64,000 nucleotides of DNA from JAGQKC01 sp965223675. Its GTDB lineage: Bacteria; Nitrospirota; Nitrospiria; Nitrospirales; UBA8639. Under the pieces are notes generated by a model. The model made no database searches. It was given only the letters and a program-made list of their open reading frames with translations, and had not been told where the DNA came from. A program made the position numbers and the translations under genes. The stretch lies in contig OZ245013.1 in assembly GCA_965223675.1 (NCBI GenBank), positions 2,356,001 through 2,420,000 of the forward strand, read 5' to 3'. Positions 34,246 through 43,317 of the stretch are shown here, piece by piece (the stretch's first letter is position 1; the number at the start of each line of letters is the position of its first letter).

Positions 34246-34941
34246 ATGAACACATCAACTTCAGAAACAACAACTTCAAAGTCTCGGTTAAGCGGACTCA
34301 AGGTACTAGGAATTATCGTCATGGTGATTCTTACGACCATACTGTTGACCGCCTGGTGGATGAACAAGAATATTTATGCCGCACCATTTACTCCTACACA
34401 ATTGACTGCTCAAGAACAACAGGTGTTGAACTCAAAAATGGCACAGCTAACAGATCAGCGCCATACAACCATTGATTCGACTCAGACAGAGCCTGCTGGG
34501 TCAACACCTGGTCCGTTGGAACCAGAACCCTATCGTGAAGAGGAATCCAAACGAGAAATTCAGTTATCTGAAAAAGAACTCAACGCCTTGATAGCCAAAG
34601 ATCCAGAAACCGCACAATATGTGGCTGTCGACTTAGCCGATGATCTTGTCAGTGTCAAATTACTCGTCCCAATGGCCCCTGAATTCCCTCTCCTCGGAGG
34701 AAAAACATTGAAGTTAAACTTCGGTGTGGTCCTTAGATACGAGAATGACAAGCCCGTTGTCGCGATACGTGGCATGAGCCTTGGTGGAGTCCCACTCCCT
34801 CAATCATGGTGGGGTGATATCAAAAACGTGAATCTCGTCGAACAATTTGGTACTGAAGGGGGATTTTGGGATCAATTCGCTAAAGGAGTGGAAAACATTA
34901 GCGTTCATGAAGGTCAATTTCGAGTGAAGTTAAAAGAATAA
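34246..34941 (+). CDS. membrane-anchored periplasmic protein, DUF2140/YpmS-like
   Basis: A 231-residue protein. A short Ser/Thr-rich cytoplasmic end is followed by one membrane span (VLGIIVMVILTTILLTAWW), a variable linker rich in Gln/Pro/Glu (residues 70-105) and a globular domain. LSEKELNALIAKDPETAQYV starts this domain; LVPMAPEFPLLGGKTLKLNF and IRGMSLGGVPLPQSWWGDI resemble the YpmS/DUF2140 lipid-binding-like family. That match is by eye and uncertain. The ATG at 34246 is preceded by GGGGGAG; the frame opens upstream through the tandem repeats but that part is not protein-like. Function unknown. Confidence 0.65.
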   Translation: MNTSTSETTTSKSRLSGLKVLGIIVMVILTTILLTAWWMNKNIYAAPFTPTQLTAQEQQVLNSKMAQLTDQRHTTIDSTQTEPAGSTPGPLEPEPYREEESKREIQLSEKELNALIAKDPETAQYVAVDLADDLVSVKLLVPMAPEFPLLGGKTLKLNFGVVLRYENDKPVVAIRGMSLGGVPLPQSWWGDIKNVNLVEQFGTEGGFWDQFAKGVENISVHEGQFRVKLKE

Positions 34942-35065
34942 CTCCCAGGTGTTCAGCACAATACTCATCCTGTCCCGGTCAATCTAGAGATCAAACCAGC
35001 AAATTTTTCACTAATGGTATATAATAACCATATCGAATCTCATGAGTTTTGCCAGTTGAGTGATT

Positions 35066-35150
35066 TATAGCGAATCCAAATAATTTCTCTATGCGCCATT
35101 ACAACGTTTGCGCGGTGTTCAAGACGTCACACCTTTGGAGTCTTGAATGC
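35066..35150 (+). repeat. dispersed TATAGC repeat, copy E (5' fragment)
   Basis: TATAGCGAATCCAAATAATT, then TATGCGCCATTACAACGTTT and GTGTTCAAGACGTCACACCT match the first 80 bases of copies B and D. The similarity stops about 40 bases before the EcsC start, so it forms part of that gene's upstream region. Confidence 0.75.
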
Positions 35151-35189
35151 TTCACGATCTATTCGATTAAACAATAAAGAAAGGGCACC

Positions 35190-36026
35190 ATGACACTGAG
35201 CTTAGAGGACCATGAGGCGTTAGAACGAGCTTACACACTGCTCGAACATCCCAGCTTTGCGGCCAAGGTCACCAATCTCATTGGGACACCAGTAGAAAAA
35301 GCATTGGCGGTGTTACCTGACAACTGGTCCGATAAGTTGATGACCTCTACAAAAGGGGCCTTATCCAGAGCACTAGATGTCGCGGTAGCCACACTGAATT
35401 ATCAACATGCCGGAGAATCATCAAACACTGCGCATAAGGTTTTTACATCAATCAGTGGGGCACTCGGTGGCGCTTTTGGTCTCGGAGGGTTGGCGGTCGA
35501 GCTCCCTATCTCAACAACAATTATGCTGAGATCAATCGCCGATATCGCTCGGAGTGAAGGCGAAAACATTCTTGATGTTGAAACGAAGCTTTCTTGCTTG
35601 GAAGTGTTTGCCTTTGGTGGACCGACTCAAAACGACGATGGTACTGAAACAGGTTATTTCGCCGTTCGAACAGCCCTCGGTGCAGCAGTTTCCGAAGCGG
35701 CAAAATACATCACGGAACGGGGGATGGCTGAAACCGGGGCACCTGGCCTGGTCCGACTCGTCACACAGATCGCCTCGCGCTATAGCATTCAGGTCTCAGA
35801 AAAGGCTGCAGCGCAGGCAATTCCCATCATCGGAGCGGCTGGCGGCGCGACCATTAATCTCCTTTTCATTAACCATTTCCAAGACATCGCACGCGGCCAC
35901 TTTACGGTAAGGCGTCTGGAACGAGTCTATGACCCAGAAACCGTTAAAGCTGCTTATGAGGCCATCGGCAACATAAACCAACAAGCCAACAATCAAGCAG
36001 AACCATCCTCTGACACTTCTCCCTAA
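35190..36026 (+). CDS. EcsC family protein
   Basis: A 278-residue protein with the EcsC signature: a hydrophobic Gly/Ala-rich core (ISGALGGAFGLGGLAVELPI, then TTIMLRSIADIARSEGE), the metal-site-like LEVFAFGGP and a second Gly-rich segment (AIPIIGAAGGATINLLFINH) followed by FQDIARGHFTVRRLER. It is named after Bacillus EcsC, whose role is unclear. No ABC genes ecsA or ecsB are adjacent. AAAGAAAGGG precedes the ATG. Confidence 0.85.
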   Translation: MTLSLEDHEALERAYTLLEHPSFAAKVTNLIGTPVEKALAVLPDNWSDKLMTSTKGALSRALDVAVATLNYQHAGESSNTAHKVFTSISGALGGAFGLGGLAVELPISTTIMLRSIADIARSEGENILDVETKLSCLEVFAFGGPTQNDDGTETGYFAVRTALGAAVSEAAKYITERGMAETGAPGLVRLVTQIASRYSIQVSEKAAAQAIPIIGAAGGATINLLFINHFQDIARGHFTVRRLERVYDPETVKAAYEAIGNINQQANNQAEPSSDTSP

Positions 36027-36106
36027 ACTTTTCTTCTGACAACAGTCACTCGTCTTTTGTACTTCAGATATGTTTGAAGGTGATCCGTTAACCAGGAAGA
36101 CCTGGA

Positions 36107-36205
36107 ATGTCACACTCAACGTTACTCATTGGATTTCTCTTGTTCGTTGGATGTGCGCAAGCAACACGAAGCTATCAACCAAAAGCCGCAACCCACGGGT
36201 CTTGA
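36107..36205 (+). CDS. short lipoprotein-like ORF (32 residues), possibly a truncated gene
   Basis: Starts MSHSTLLIGFLLFVGCAQAT after AGGAAG with good spacing. The hydrophobic stretch ends in a lipobox (FVGC), as in small lipoproteins. The frame stops 16 residues after the cysteine, inside the 3' end of the opposing CPBP-like pseudogene. Either it is a genuine tiny lipoprotein or the 5' end of a lipoprotein gene whose rest was lost in this decayed region. Confidence 0.4.
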   Translation: MSHSTLLIGFLLFVGCAQATRSYQPKAATHGS

Positions 36206-36806
36206 TTCAACACCCATAGATAAAAGAATGTTCCAAGCCATCCATGATAGAGACCAAGCACCCAAAGATTTTGATGTTGGAGATAGCAGGGAATAAACAC
36301 ACATGCGAGTGATCCTGTCGCCAGCATCAACCATCCATGCGGATAATAGACGATAGAGAACAAGCATGCTCCTAGCAATACGACCCACCACAATCCAAGT
36401 TGAGGAAAGAGTTTCCGAATATTCAAGACGCCCAATGCCTATACGAGAAACTGCTGAAGAACTCCCCAGATCGGATACAATAGCAAGAGAAGGACAATGT
36501 GATCATTCCACAAATCATGACCATAGTTGAGCGCAAACAGAGCCATAACTACCACCGACAAGACGAACACGGTGGTGGGCAAAAAAATGACGCCTTCAGA
36601 TTATCGGAACGAAATCCCCACTGCGTCCAAAGGCCAGAATCTTGCCACACCCGCCATCCGATGTAGGTCACCCAACTTAGGCTGGCCAGCGCGATAAACA
36701 AACCCTTGGCAGCTGGTCCCTGAAATACAACATGCAAGAGGCCCGCAAGGACCACGGCACCCAATTCAATCCAAGGCGATCTGTCAGTTGTCACACCATT
36801 TCCCAC
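36175..36806 (-). pseudogene. CPBP/CAAX-protease-like membrane protein, frameshift plus nonsense
   Basis: Three consecutive minus-strand pieces read as one membrane protein of about 205 residues. Piece 1 starts at 36806 and is hydrophobic (LGAVVLAGLLHVVFQGPAA, then WGFRSDNLKA). It shifts frame at a run of seven A (T on the coding strand) at 36581-36587. Piece 2 (LPTTVFVLSVVVMALFALNY, then YPIWGVLQQFLV) ends at a TAG at 36439-36441. Piece 3 continues in that frame: ALGVLNIRKLFPQ to NLWVLGLYHGWLGTFFYLW. The layout resembles CPBP-family proteins, although the usual EExxxR site reads QQFLV-x-AL. Two separate lesions argue for real decay. The homopolymer shift alone could be a sequencing error. 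Confidence 0.65.
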
Positions 36807-36866
36807 TGAACAAAACTCAACCAGAAAGACATGAACTTAACGAAGCAGATTTAAAAAATCGTCGCC

Positions 36867-38330
36867 TTACCAGGGAATGGAAGGGTCTGAAGTTTTTCGA
36901 CGTTTTATGATTTCATCCATAAGCTCTGTCTGCTCGGTTGTAAATGCAGGATCTCCATACACATTGTTGCTCTCCGTTGGATCGGCCACAATATCAAACA
37001 ACTCCCAGGTACCATTTTGATAGTTTAGCTTGAATGTGCCATTGCTAATTGTCGCATGGGCATCACCATTATTTTTATACTTTTGCGTGAAATTATAAAG
37101 TCGTTGCTTTGATGGAGTAATGCCCTTTAAATACCCGCGCAGGTTATACGAGTGCGTTCCAAAACCTGACGATACCAAGGCACCAGTTCGTCTAATGGTA
37201 GTCCTGTAGAGATCAGCGACATTTACTTGATTGTCTTGAGTTTCTCCAATGACACTGGCATCCAAAAACGTTGGAGCTGCGGCCGGATCGACGACTCTCG
37301 CTCCGTCAGCGATAATCAGAGGTACATGGATACCACCCAGGTACACAGAATTCTTGGCCGGAGATACATTGGCAACACCTCCTGGGGTACCATTATCCCC
37401 AAGAAAAATGATTAGCGTATTACTTAATTTGTCATTGATGTCCGAACCGTAACTTGAGTCCCAGAGTTTTCCAATATAGTAATCGAGGCTCTGCGCCATC
37501 GTATTGTATTGGCCTTTATTGCCATTTGTATCGGTAGAGGAATCATAGGAGGTGGCATCTGGAGGAACATGGAATAGATCATGGGGAGCGTTAAATGCCA
37601 GTGTCGCGAACCAGATCCCTGTTTGCTCTGCAATCCATGCTTTTGCCTCAGACACGACATCCTGAGTAGCATACGTGGTGACCCGATTACTGGCGCCAAT
37701 CAATCCATTGTTTCCTTCTTCAGTATATCCATCTTTTGCTTCGTTCGAGGTATACTTAGTCCAACTGCTATACGTTTCTCCATCATGTAAGGCCCCTCCT
37801 AAATGACCAGCATAATAGTCCCACCCTCGCCCAAGTGGTGTTTTACTAAAATTGACCATTGGATCATCATTGCCCCCCAAATGCCATTTCCCAAAAAGAC
37901 CACACGTTCTGGCTGTGGTGCTGTCACAAATCGCATTTGCGATCGTGTTCACTGGAGTCCCATCAGGAAGCACATCCTCAAGTACATAATTCCCCACAGG
38001 ATAACCCACACCAGTTCGCCAAGGTTGCAGCCCTGTATAGATGGTCGCCCTCGTTGGTGAGCATACAGGAGTGGACCAGGTGTTGGTAAAATAAACCCCA
38101 TTCGCTAGCAGAGTCGAGAGATTGGGAAGGACAAATGCCTGTTGAGTGCCAGTAGAAACTACCTCAGTCGTTATTTGAATAATATTAGCCCCGTGATCGA
38201 TATCCAGAACATCCACTCCAAGATCATCAGCAATAATAAGCAACACATTTTGATCGGCAAAGGATGGACCTGAGAAAAAATTAAGGATCGTGATACCTAC
38301 AAAAAATATAGAAAATAGTTTTGATTTCAT
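36867..38330 (-). CDS. secreted sulfatase (formylglycine type)
   Basis: About 487 residues with a signal peptide (MKSKLFSIFFVGITILNFF, then SGPSFA). Sulfatase features: the metal-binding pair in IIADDLGVD, the activation motif CSPTR (Cys near residue 90 becoming formylglycine), the second signature GLFGKWHLGG, and the C-terminal metal residues in FLGDNGTPGG. It would remove sulfate esters from an extracellular or periplasmic substrate. GGAGGACGATC before the ATG at 38330 sets the start, 17 codons inside the longest frame. No formylglycine-generating enzyme is nearby. It ends a run of four exported proteins on the minus strand. Confidence 0.88.
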   Translation of the reverse strand: MKSKLFSIFFVGITILNFFSGPSFADQNVLLIIADDLGVDVLDIDHGANIIQITTEVVSTGTQQAFVLPNLSTLLANGVYFTNTWSTPVCSPTRATIYTGLQPWRTGVGYPVGNYVLEDVLPDGTPVNTIANAICDSTTARTCGLFGKWHLGGNDDPMVNFSKTPLGRGWDYYAGHLGGALHDGETYSSWTKYTSNEAKDGYTEEGNNGLIGASNRVTTYATQDVVSEAKAWIAEQTGIWFATLAFNAPHDLFHVPPDATSYDSSTDTNGNKGQYNTMAQSLDYYIGKLWDSSYGSDINDKLSNTLIIFLGDNGTPGGVANVSPAKNSVYLGGIHVPLIIADGARVVDPAAAPTFLDASVIGETQDNQVNVADLYRTTIRRTGALVSSGFGTHSYNLRGYLKGITPSKQRLYNFTQKYKNNGDAHATISNGTFKLNYQNGTWELFDIVADPTESNNVYGDPAFTTEQTELMDEIIKRRKTSDPSIPW

Positions 38331-38505
38331 GATCGTCCTCCACGAAATTCTTGTCCGTGTCAAGAAACTTTCATTTTCCACGAGTATTCTTGCTCAAGGA
38401 ATTCTGGCTTCAATCTATACAAACAGTTCACAAAAGAATCTCAATACAGTTCGCCTTTTGTCTGTGCTCTTTGCTTGTGTATTTTGGTCACATCACCCCT
38501 TCATC

Positions 38506-39210
38506 TCATCGACCAGCTAACGAAACCCGTCGACACTTGAGCTCAATGCCGGTAAGCGATCGCGGTTCTTTTCCAGCATCAAAGTGGAGGACGGCTGAAG
38601 TCGCAATGGAGTCATCCGGACATTGAGCCCACTTTTTCCAATTGTTGTTACAATTTGCTCGATGATCTGAGGGCTCCGTCGTTACAATTTTTTTGACCCC
38701 TCCCGTCGCCACACCAGAGCTATTCGATTTCAGTGCGACTAAATTTGCATCATCGGCGATTTCCTTACCACGAATCTTAATACCTTTGACTCGCGTATCC
38801 TTATTGTTCATGCAAACTCTCACACCAGTGACGAACACACGTTTTCCGTGATCGGCATCTCGATATTGCGCTTTCATTTCCCGACTTTTTTCTTTCTTGG
38901 CACATAAATTTTTCTTCGTATCCAATTTTTTGGCTGAATCATTGACATTCTCGGTGAGAACGGTGACATAGCATGGATTGTCTCGACGTTCTTCCGACGT
39001 AAATCCGTAAATCGCATAATCATCTTTCTTACTATCAGGCACCCCAACCACAAATTTTTCACCGGCAAACCCAGAGATAGCCTCTGTCTTCTTGGCAAGT
39101 CCTTGAAGCACAACTGACTGATCATAGCGCGCAGAATTAGCTGGCGTTACCAGAAGCCAAAAAATGACGAGCAATGCAAATCCAGTGGTTATATTGTTTC
39201 GATTTATCAT
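38506..39210 (-). CDS. exported Cys-containing hypothetical protein
   Basis: A 234-residue protein with a clear signal peptide (TTGFALLVIFWLLVTPANSA) and AAGGAG eight bases before the ATG. The mature part is basic with six or seven cysteines and two similar segments: VFVTGVRVCMNNK then VKGIKIRGKEI, and CPDDSIATSAVLHFDAG then SLTGIELKCRRV. The pattern (CPxDxxATxxxLH...LTGIELKCR) looks like a small disulfide-linked beta domain of the kind found in secreted or binding proteins. No known family was recognised. Confidence 0.6.
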   Translation of the reverse strand: MINRNNITTGFALLVIFWLLVTPANSARYDQSVVLQGLAKKTEAISGFAGEKFVVGVPDSKKDDYAIYGFTSEERRDNPCYVTVLTENVNDSAKKLDTKKNLCAKKEKSREMKAQYRDADHGKRVFVTGVRVCMNNKDTRVKGIKIRGKEIADDANLVALKSNSSGVATGGVKKIVTTEPSDHRANCNNNWKKWAQCPDDSIATSAVLHFDAGKEPRSLTGIELKCRRVSLAGR

Positions 39211-39407
39211 GATCTCTTCTCCTTTTCTCTATGGCATATTGGGGCATAACTGCTTTTGTATCCACGCCCAGGCAAACACACAAAATGATGATTTATTGTT
39301 TTCGTTCAAGGCTTCTCCTTTTTGACATTCCTCTCATCATTAGATTTCTTGAGTTCAGACCGAGTCTGGGTTGTAAGCAGACCCGGCCCACCCACAAGAA
39401 AAATTTA

Positions 39408-40070
39408 TCATTCCGTCATGCAGACATCATCGATAATAAGTTGGCTGCTCCGTCCAAATGAAAATCTTTCGATGCCTCTATCAGGCAACAGAGGATTGAC
39501 AGGATCAGAGGCCAGCGTCACCATGCCACGGACCCAGTAAGAATCAGGCATTTGCACACCACCTACCGCAATTCGTACCCGCCCTCCGTATGTTGGTTCA
39601 CCAAGAGACTGGCCATCGAGAGTAGACATTTGTCCTCTCCAAATTTTCCGTTCATTATTGACACCAAAGTTCCATAATTGTTGATCAGTGGCCCCGGTGT
39701 TTTCGGCGAACTTCAGGGTCACGGTCGACATTGGACTGTTTGGCACGACTTGGATGGTGAATCCGCCGTGATTAAACAACGAGGGGTTTTCTCCCTGACC
39801 AGGAATGGGGACATTATTATGACTCGTTAAACCATTCGGGTTCGGTTGCATCGGATTCACATTTTCATCAAATACTTCCAGAATATTAATATCCCCATGC
39901 TGTGTAGGGATCGTTTGCCCTACCTGGAACCCCGTACCCGAGAAATTACTAAAATCGTAGCAGTACGTCTCCGCATGACTCACTGCGCCACTGAGAGCCA
40001 ACACCAAAGCTCCGATGATCGCCACTTTAGGACTCATGCTGGTTGATTGTTTTTTCTTCATGTTTTTCAT
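39408..40070 (-). CDS. exported hypothetical protein
   Basis: About 220 residues. A basic N-terminus and hydrophobic segment (VAIIGALVLALSGAVSHA) form a signal peptide. The mature protein is acidic and beta-like (YCYDFSNFSGTGFQVGQTIP, FTIQVVPNSPMSTVTLKFAE, RFSFGRSSQLIIDDVCMTE), with single cysteines near both ends that could pair. AAGGAGG before the ATG at 40070 decides the start. Possibly a jelly-roll-like secreted domain, but no family was recognised. Confidence 0.6.
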   Translation of the reverse strand: MKNMKKKQSTSMSPKVAIIGALVLALSGAVSHAETYCYDFSNFSGTGFQVGQTIPTQHGDINILEVFDENVNPMQPNPNGLTSHNNVPIPGQGENPSLFNHGGFTIQVVPNSPMSTVTLKFAENTGATDQQLWNFGVNNERKIWRGQMSTLDGQSLGEPTYGGRVRIAVGGVQMPDSYWVRGMVTLASDPVNPLLPDRGIERFSFGRSSQLIIDDVCMTE

Positions 40071-40209
40071 GACAAGACCTCCTTGTATTCCTTGCTCCAT
40101 GGTTATCAGTCGCCAAATGCCTGCCAAGGCAAGCACCTGGCGACTCGTTATAAAAAGAAAGTTTAAATAGTTTTAGACTCGGTCAGCTCTAGTAAAGTTT
40201 TTCGAAATC

Positions 40210-40677
40210 TCAGTTTTTAATGTTAATTTGAATAGTCTCACCAGATTTGAGTTTCACATCATCTCGTCGAACCCATTTCTTGCTCGATCCATCCAAGTAT
40301 CGGACTCTGAAGTCCACCTTTCCTGTCCAACAGGGCAATTTCAACTCAACCCCCTGCTTCGAGTGAGACGCCGGTCCAGAACCTTTTGGATCTAGGACCG
40401 TATCGACCATGCCTTTAAGTGGACCCCACACATTCAGACCGGATTTACTGGCGCCACTATCAGAAGCTCCATAGACCGTGATCGCATTAGGTGTGTGGTT
40501 ATTAACCCGCACATTCAAATCACACCCTGGTCCTGCACTAGCTTGCCCAGCAAATGTCATGACGGCACATAACGACATACTTAATAGTCCTATAACTCGA
40601 CACCCTCGAGATTGCCCTGCGCGACGAGAAAACTGATAGCTTGTTGCACTTGATGAATGTTGAATAGCTGAACTCAT
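40210..40677 (-). CDS. exported hypothetical protein, small beta domain
   Basis: About 155 residues from the ATG at 40677, which is preceded by GGAGGTGTTGTC, nearly the same leader as the neighbouring gene at 40070. A signal peptide (VIGLLSMSLCAVMTFAGQAS, then AG) precedes a small domain with NNHTPNAITVYGASDSG, LPCWTGKVDFRVRYLDGS and SGETIQINIKN. The longest frame starts 47 codons earlier but that part is not protein-like. Unknown function. A 177-bp repeat lies upstream. Confidence 0.6.
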   Translation of the reverse strand: MSSAIQHSSSATSYQFSRRAGQSRGCRVIGLLSMSLCAVMTFAGQASAGPGCDLNVRVNNHTPNAITVYGASDSGASKSGLNVWGPLKGMVDTVLDPKGSGPASHSKQGVELKLPCWTGKVDFRVRYLDGSSKKWVRRDDVKLKSGETIQINIKN

Positions 40678-40857
40678 GACAACACCTCCATGTATCTGTC
40701 CAATATTTGTGAAATTTGATGATGCGTCGGACAGAGAAAACGCAGCATCAAATCGTTTGCATCCTAAAAAGCGTTTAAAAGAACCATGACTGGCATTTCT
40801 ATTTTTCACTGTAGTCATAAAACCTTCTTATCGATTTCTTACTAGACAAAGAAATTG

Positions 40858-41034
40858 CAACATGAATGCCGAAGTCAATTACGACTAGACAATTAAGCAT
40901 ATCCTGATAAAAACACATTGTTTCTTTTGAAGAATTGCAGCCAAAGACATGCAACGGAAGAAGAAGTTACGAAATGCACAGACCTAATTCGTCACAGTCG
41001 CATCAATCAGCGAGTGACTCAATTGGAGACAGTG
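40858..41034 (+). repeat. 177-bp direct repeat, left copy (G1)
   Basis: Shares CAACATG(A/G)ATGCCG, TTCTTTTGAAGAATTGCAG, AAAGACATGCAAC and GAGTGACTCAATTGGAGACA with 43318-43493, in the same order with scattered differences. A plus-strand frame LLKNCSQRHAT then RVTQLETV is open in both copies, but both lack proper starts and differ by many amino-acid changes. Confidence 0.85.
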
Positions 41035-41761
41035 GGAAACATCGAGATGACGAGAGACTTCACAAAGTCAGATACGAAATCATTCTTATCAGCTGTGAAG
41101 AAAGGGAATTACTAGCGGTGAGAATCACCACGGTGTATGCGACGACAGAAATAGAGCGTTCGTCCATCTATTCTAATTTGGACTACTCATCGCTTCCAAG
41201 AACATCTGTGGCTATCCAAGGATCTTAAGAATGTTGGATGAAGATTAGTCTAGAAATTACGCATGTACAATTTCTTCAGACTCTCGTTCTTACTTATGCA
41301 TTGAGCATGAACAATTATTCTCTGTTTGTTTAAGGATTCAGGACGTTGTTCATACATCAAAACCTGACCTCCTGCCTTATCGGGCTAGGCTTTTGCCCTT
41401 CTAGAATTTTCTTGCAGCAACGATTTGACGGACGATCCGTTCAGCCGAGGTAAAGACTCCATCAGAATGCACACTCTCTGTATGATCGCCGGCCAGAGAC
41501 TCGATGCTTAGACGTCCGAATCGCATCAGACAGCGCGTCGTAGCGAGAACGCTCCACAGGCCGAGACGCAATAGCTCATGGGTCGTATCGATAGAGTTCC
41601 ATATCTAGATAATATTTATGAAAGTGACCACCTGTTTTTTGAGGAGTCGTCGCATATGTCTGTGCACAAGCCAAACGACCTTGAAAAGTCGTAAAATGAG
41701 CATGAAAAGACAAAAGCCCTTTTCTCTTTACTCCGGCATCTCTGCTCTTGTTGCAGCATGC
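41035..41761. other. non-coding stretch with a possible gene remnant
   Basis: No intact gene. A minus-strand frame from 41604 to a TAG at 41401-41403 reads THELLRLGLWSVLATTRC then DGVFTSAERIVRQIVAARKF with no start codon. Its local G+C is higher than the flanks, which suits the 3' end of a lost gene. A GGGC/GCCC short hairpin lies near 41384-41400. Confidence 0.4.
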
Positions 41762-42157
41762 TTATACAATATTACGAACCGGATACTTCGTCCCACGTTT
41801 GATGAAATAACTTTCAGTATCTGCCAGCCCGAACTTTTCTGTAAAGTATCGAATGACGATATTCATATCGGTTCCATTCCGGCAGGTATACACATCGGCA
41901 CTCAAAAACCGACGATGAGGAAACGTGTGAATGCTGATATGACTTTCAGCGATGAGTACGTAGCCACTCCAACCTCCAGGATCTTTGAGGTCATTGGGTT
42001 GTGCCCACTGAATCGCTGGAGTCATCAATGGATGCATCGCGAGTAACTTGGGCAGCTCAATGAGACAGTGCTGCATCAGATCACGATCATTCAAAAAGGC
42101 AAATTCACCGCCATATCCGTCAATTGTGATGTGCTCACCAAAAGTACACGTCTCCAT
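41762..42157 (-). CDS. speD: S-adenosylmethionine decarboxylase proenzyme SpeD
   Basis: SpeD makes decarboxylated SAM, the aminopropyl donor for spermidine. The 131-residue protein belongs to the short bacterial/archaeal class. The self-cleavage and active-site region SGYVLIAESHISIHTFPHRR is plain: cleavage before Ser72 would generate the pyruvoyl group, with His77 and Cys92 (DVYTC) also conserved. AAAGGAG sits eight bases before the ATG. No speE, speA or speB is adjacent. An EamA-type transporter gene lies directly upstream on the same strand. Confidence 0.93.
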   Translation of the reverse strand: METCTFGEHITIDGYGGEFAFLNDRDLMQHCLIELPKLLAMHPLMTPAIQWAQPNDLKDPGGWSGYVLIAESHISIHTFPHRRFLSADVYTCRNGTDMNIVIRYFTEKFGLADTESYFIKRGTKYPVRNIV

Positions 42158-42192
42158 CTACACAGCTCCTTTCTTATGAATGAGGCCTTCGC

Positions 42193-43254
42193 TTAAAGCA
42201 TCTGCATTTGGACCATGATGATAGCCCCAACAATGAATGTGAGTGATATGCATTTCACCGTTGCAGACGTCATTTGTAGCAACAACGTTTCGTGTAAATG
42301 CGGCGTGAGAGTTTTCCAACGACGAGAACAAGCCACAAATCCAGCACTAAACAGCATCACAAAAAGAGGCAGGCTGCATTCCACTACCGCCACAAAGGAC
42401 ACTGAAGGGCCAATAGCCGTAGCCCGCTGCGATGCTAACACCGCCGTAAGCTGAAGTAATTCCGCCAATATAAAAAATTTCCCAAAACGCCGACACAACC
42501 CGACGATGCGTCGTCTCCGCTTTCGCTGGATCACAGCAATCATCAGAGCCATGATGAAGGTGCCGAAGGCGAAGAGTATCATTCCATTCCAATACGCCAT
42601 CCGTTCAAAGACCCAAGCTTGCAACACCATCGTCAGCGAAATGCACATGACTGCGATGGTTAGCAGTGCAACAGCACGCCAATGCACCCCGGACAGGTGA
42701 TAACGAATCAGTACGAGAATTCCGGTCAGGGCCAAAATAATCGCTACATAATAGATTGGGTCCAGTCGTTCACCTAACAAGACGAACGCCATAATAGGGA
42801 CAAAGAAGACCGTTAGTGTATTGAATGTTTCTGAGCAAGAAGCGTCGTTGATCGTGAACAGGACTTTGAATGCAAAATACAGGTGCAGGAAGTAACACAC
42901 GCCGGCCAACAGCGCTGGCCAAGCGGTCCCCAATGTCACGGTTTCCCAACCACCGACCTCTGTAAAAACGACAAAGAGCGGTAGGATACAGAACAGTCCA
43001 GATATGATCGGACCATCGGATGGATAACGGAAGATACGTTTACCGACAAAGCACACATCCATGATGCACGACATTGCCCAAAGCGCGGGCGTTAACAGCG
43101 CCATGAGCAGCCAGTGGTTCCAGACGTCAAAATACATAGCGTGACTCTTTTTCAATTGTTCCAAAAATGGACAGCGTGGATTTTGTCCGTCGAGACGGAA
43201 ATATTCGTGCGTTAGACATAAAATGGAACTGATTTGAAGACGAGGACGCGACAT
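42193..43254 (-). CDS. EamA/DMT-type transporter
   Basis: A 353-residue integral membrane protein with about ten spans (e.g. WLLMALLTPALWAMSCIMDV, VFFVPIMAFVLLGERLDPIY, VALLTIAVMCISLTMVL). VFFVPIMAFVLLGERL is the classic EamA helix end. It is 35 bases upstream of speD, so both are probably one transcript, and a polyamine or metabolite transport role is plausible but unproven. The start is uncertain: the first 39 residues are polar with cysteines and may not be translated, making ATG 43137 a real alternative. A repeat copy (43318-43493) lies upstream. Confidence 0.75.
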   Translation of the reverse strand: MSRPRLQISSILCLTHEYFRLDGQNPRCPFLEQLKKSHAMYFDVWNHWLLMALLTPALWAMSCIMDVCFVGKRIFRYPSDGPIISGLFCILPLFVVFTEVGGWETVTLGTAWPALLAGVCYFLHLYFAFKVLFTINDASCSETFNTLTVFFVPIMAFVLLGERLDPIYYVAIILALTGILVLIRYHLSGVHWRAVALLTIAVMCISLTMVLQAWVFERMAYWNGMILFAFGTFIMALMIAVIQRKRRRRIVGLCRRFGKFFILAELLQLTAVLASQRATAIGPSVSFVAVVECSLPLFVMLFSAGFVACSRRWKTLTPHLHETLLLQMTSATVKCISLTFIVGAIIMVQMQML

Positions 43255-43317
43255 TCCTATTTCTCATAGCGGAAAGCGGTAAACTTTTTGCACGAATTCC
43301 CATGACAGACTATTGAG

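Noticed and set aside
40918..41115. Plus-strand frames in the 177-bp repeat as genes
   Set aside because: The frame is open in both copies, but starts differ, no binding site exists and the differences do not favour silent changes.
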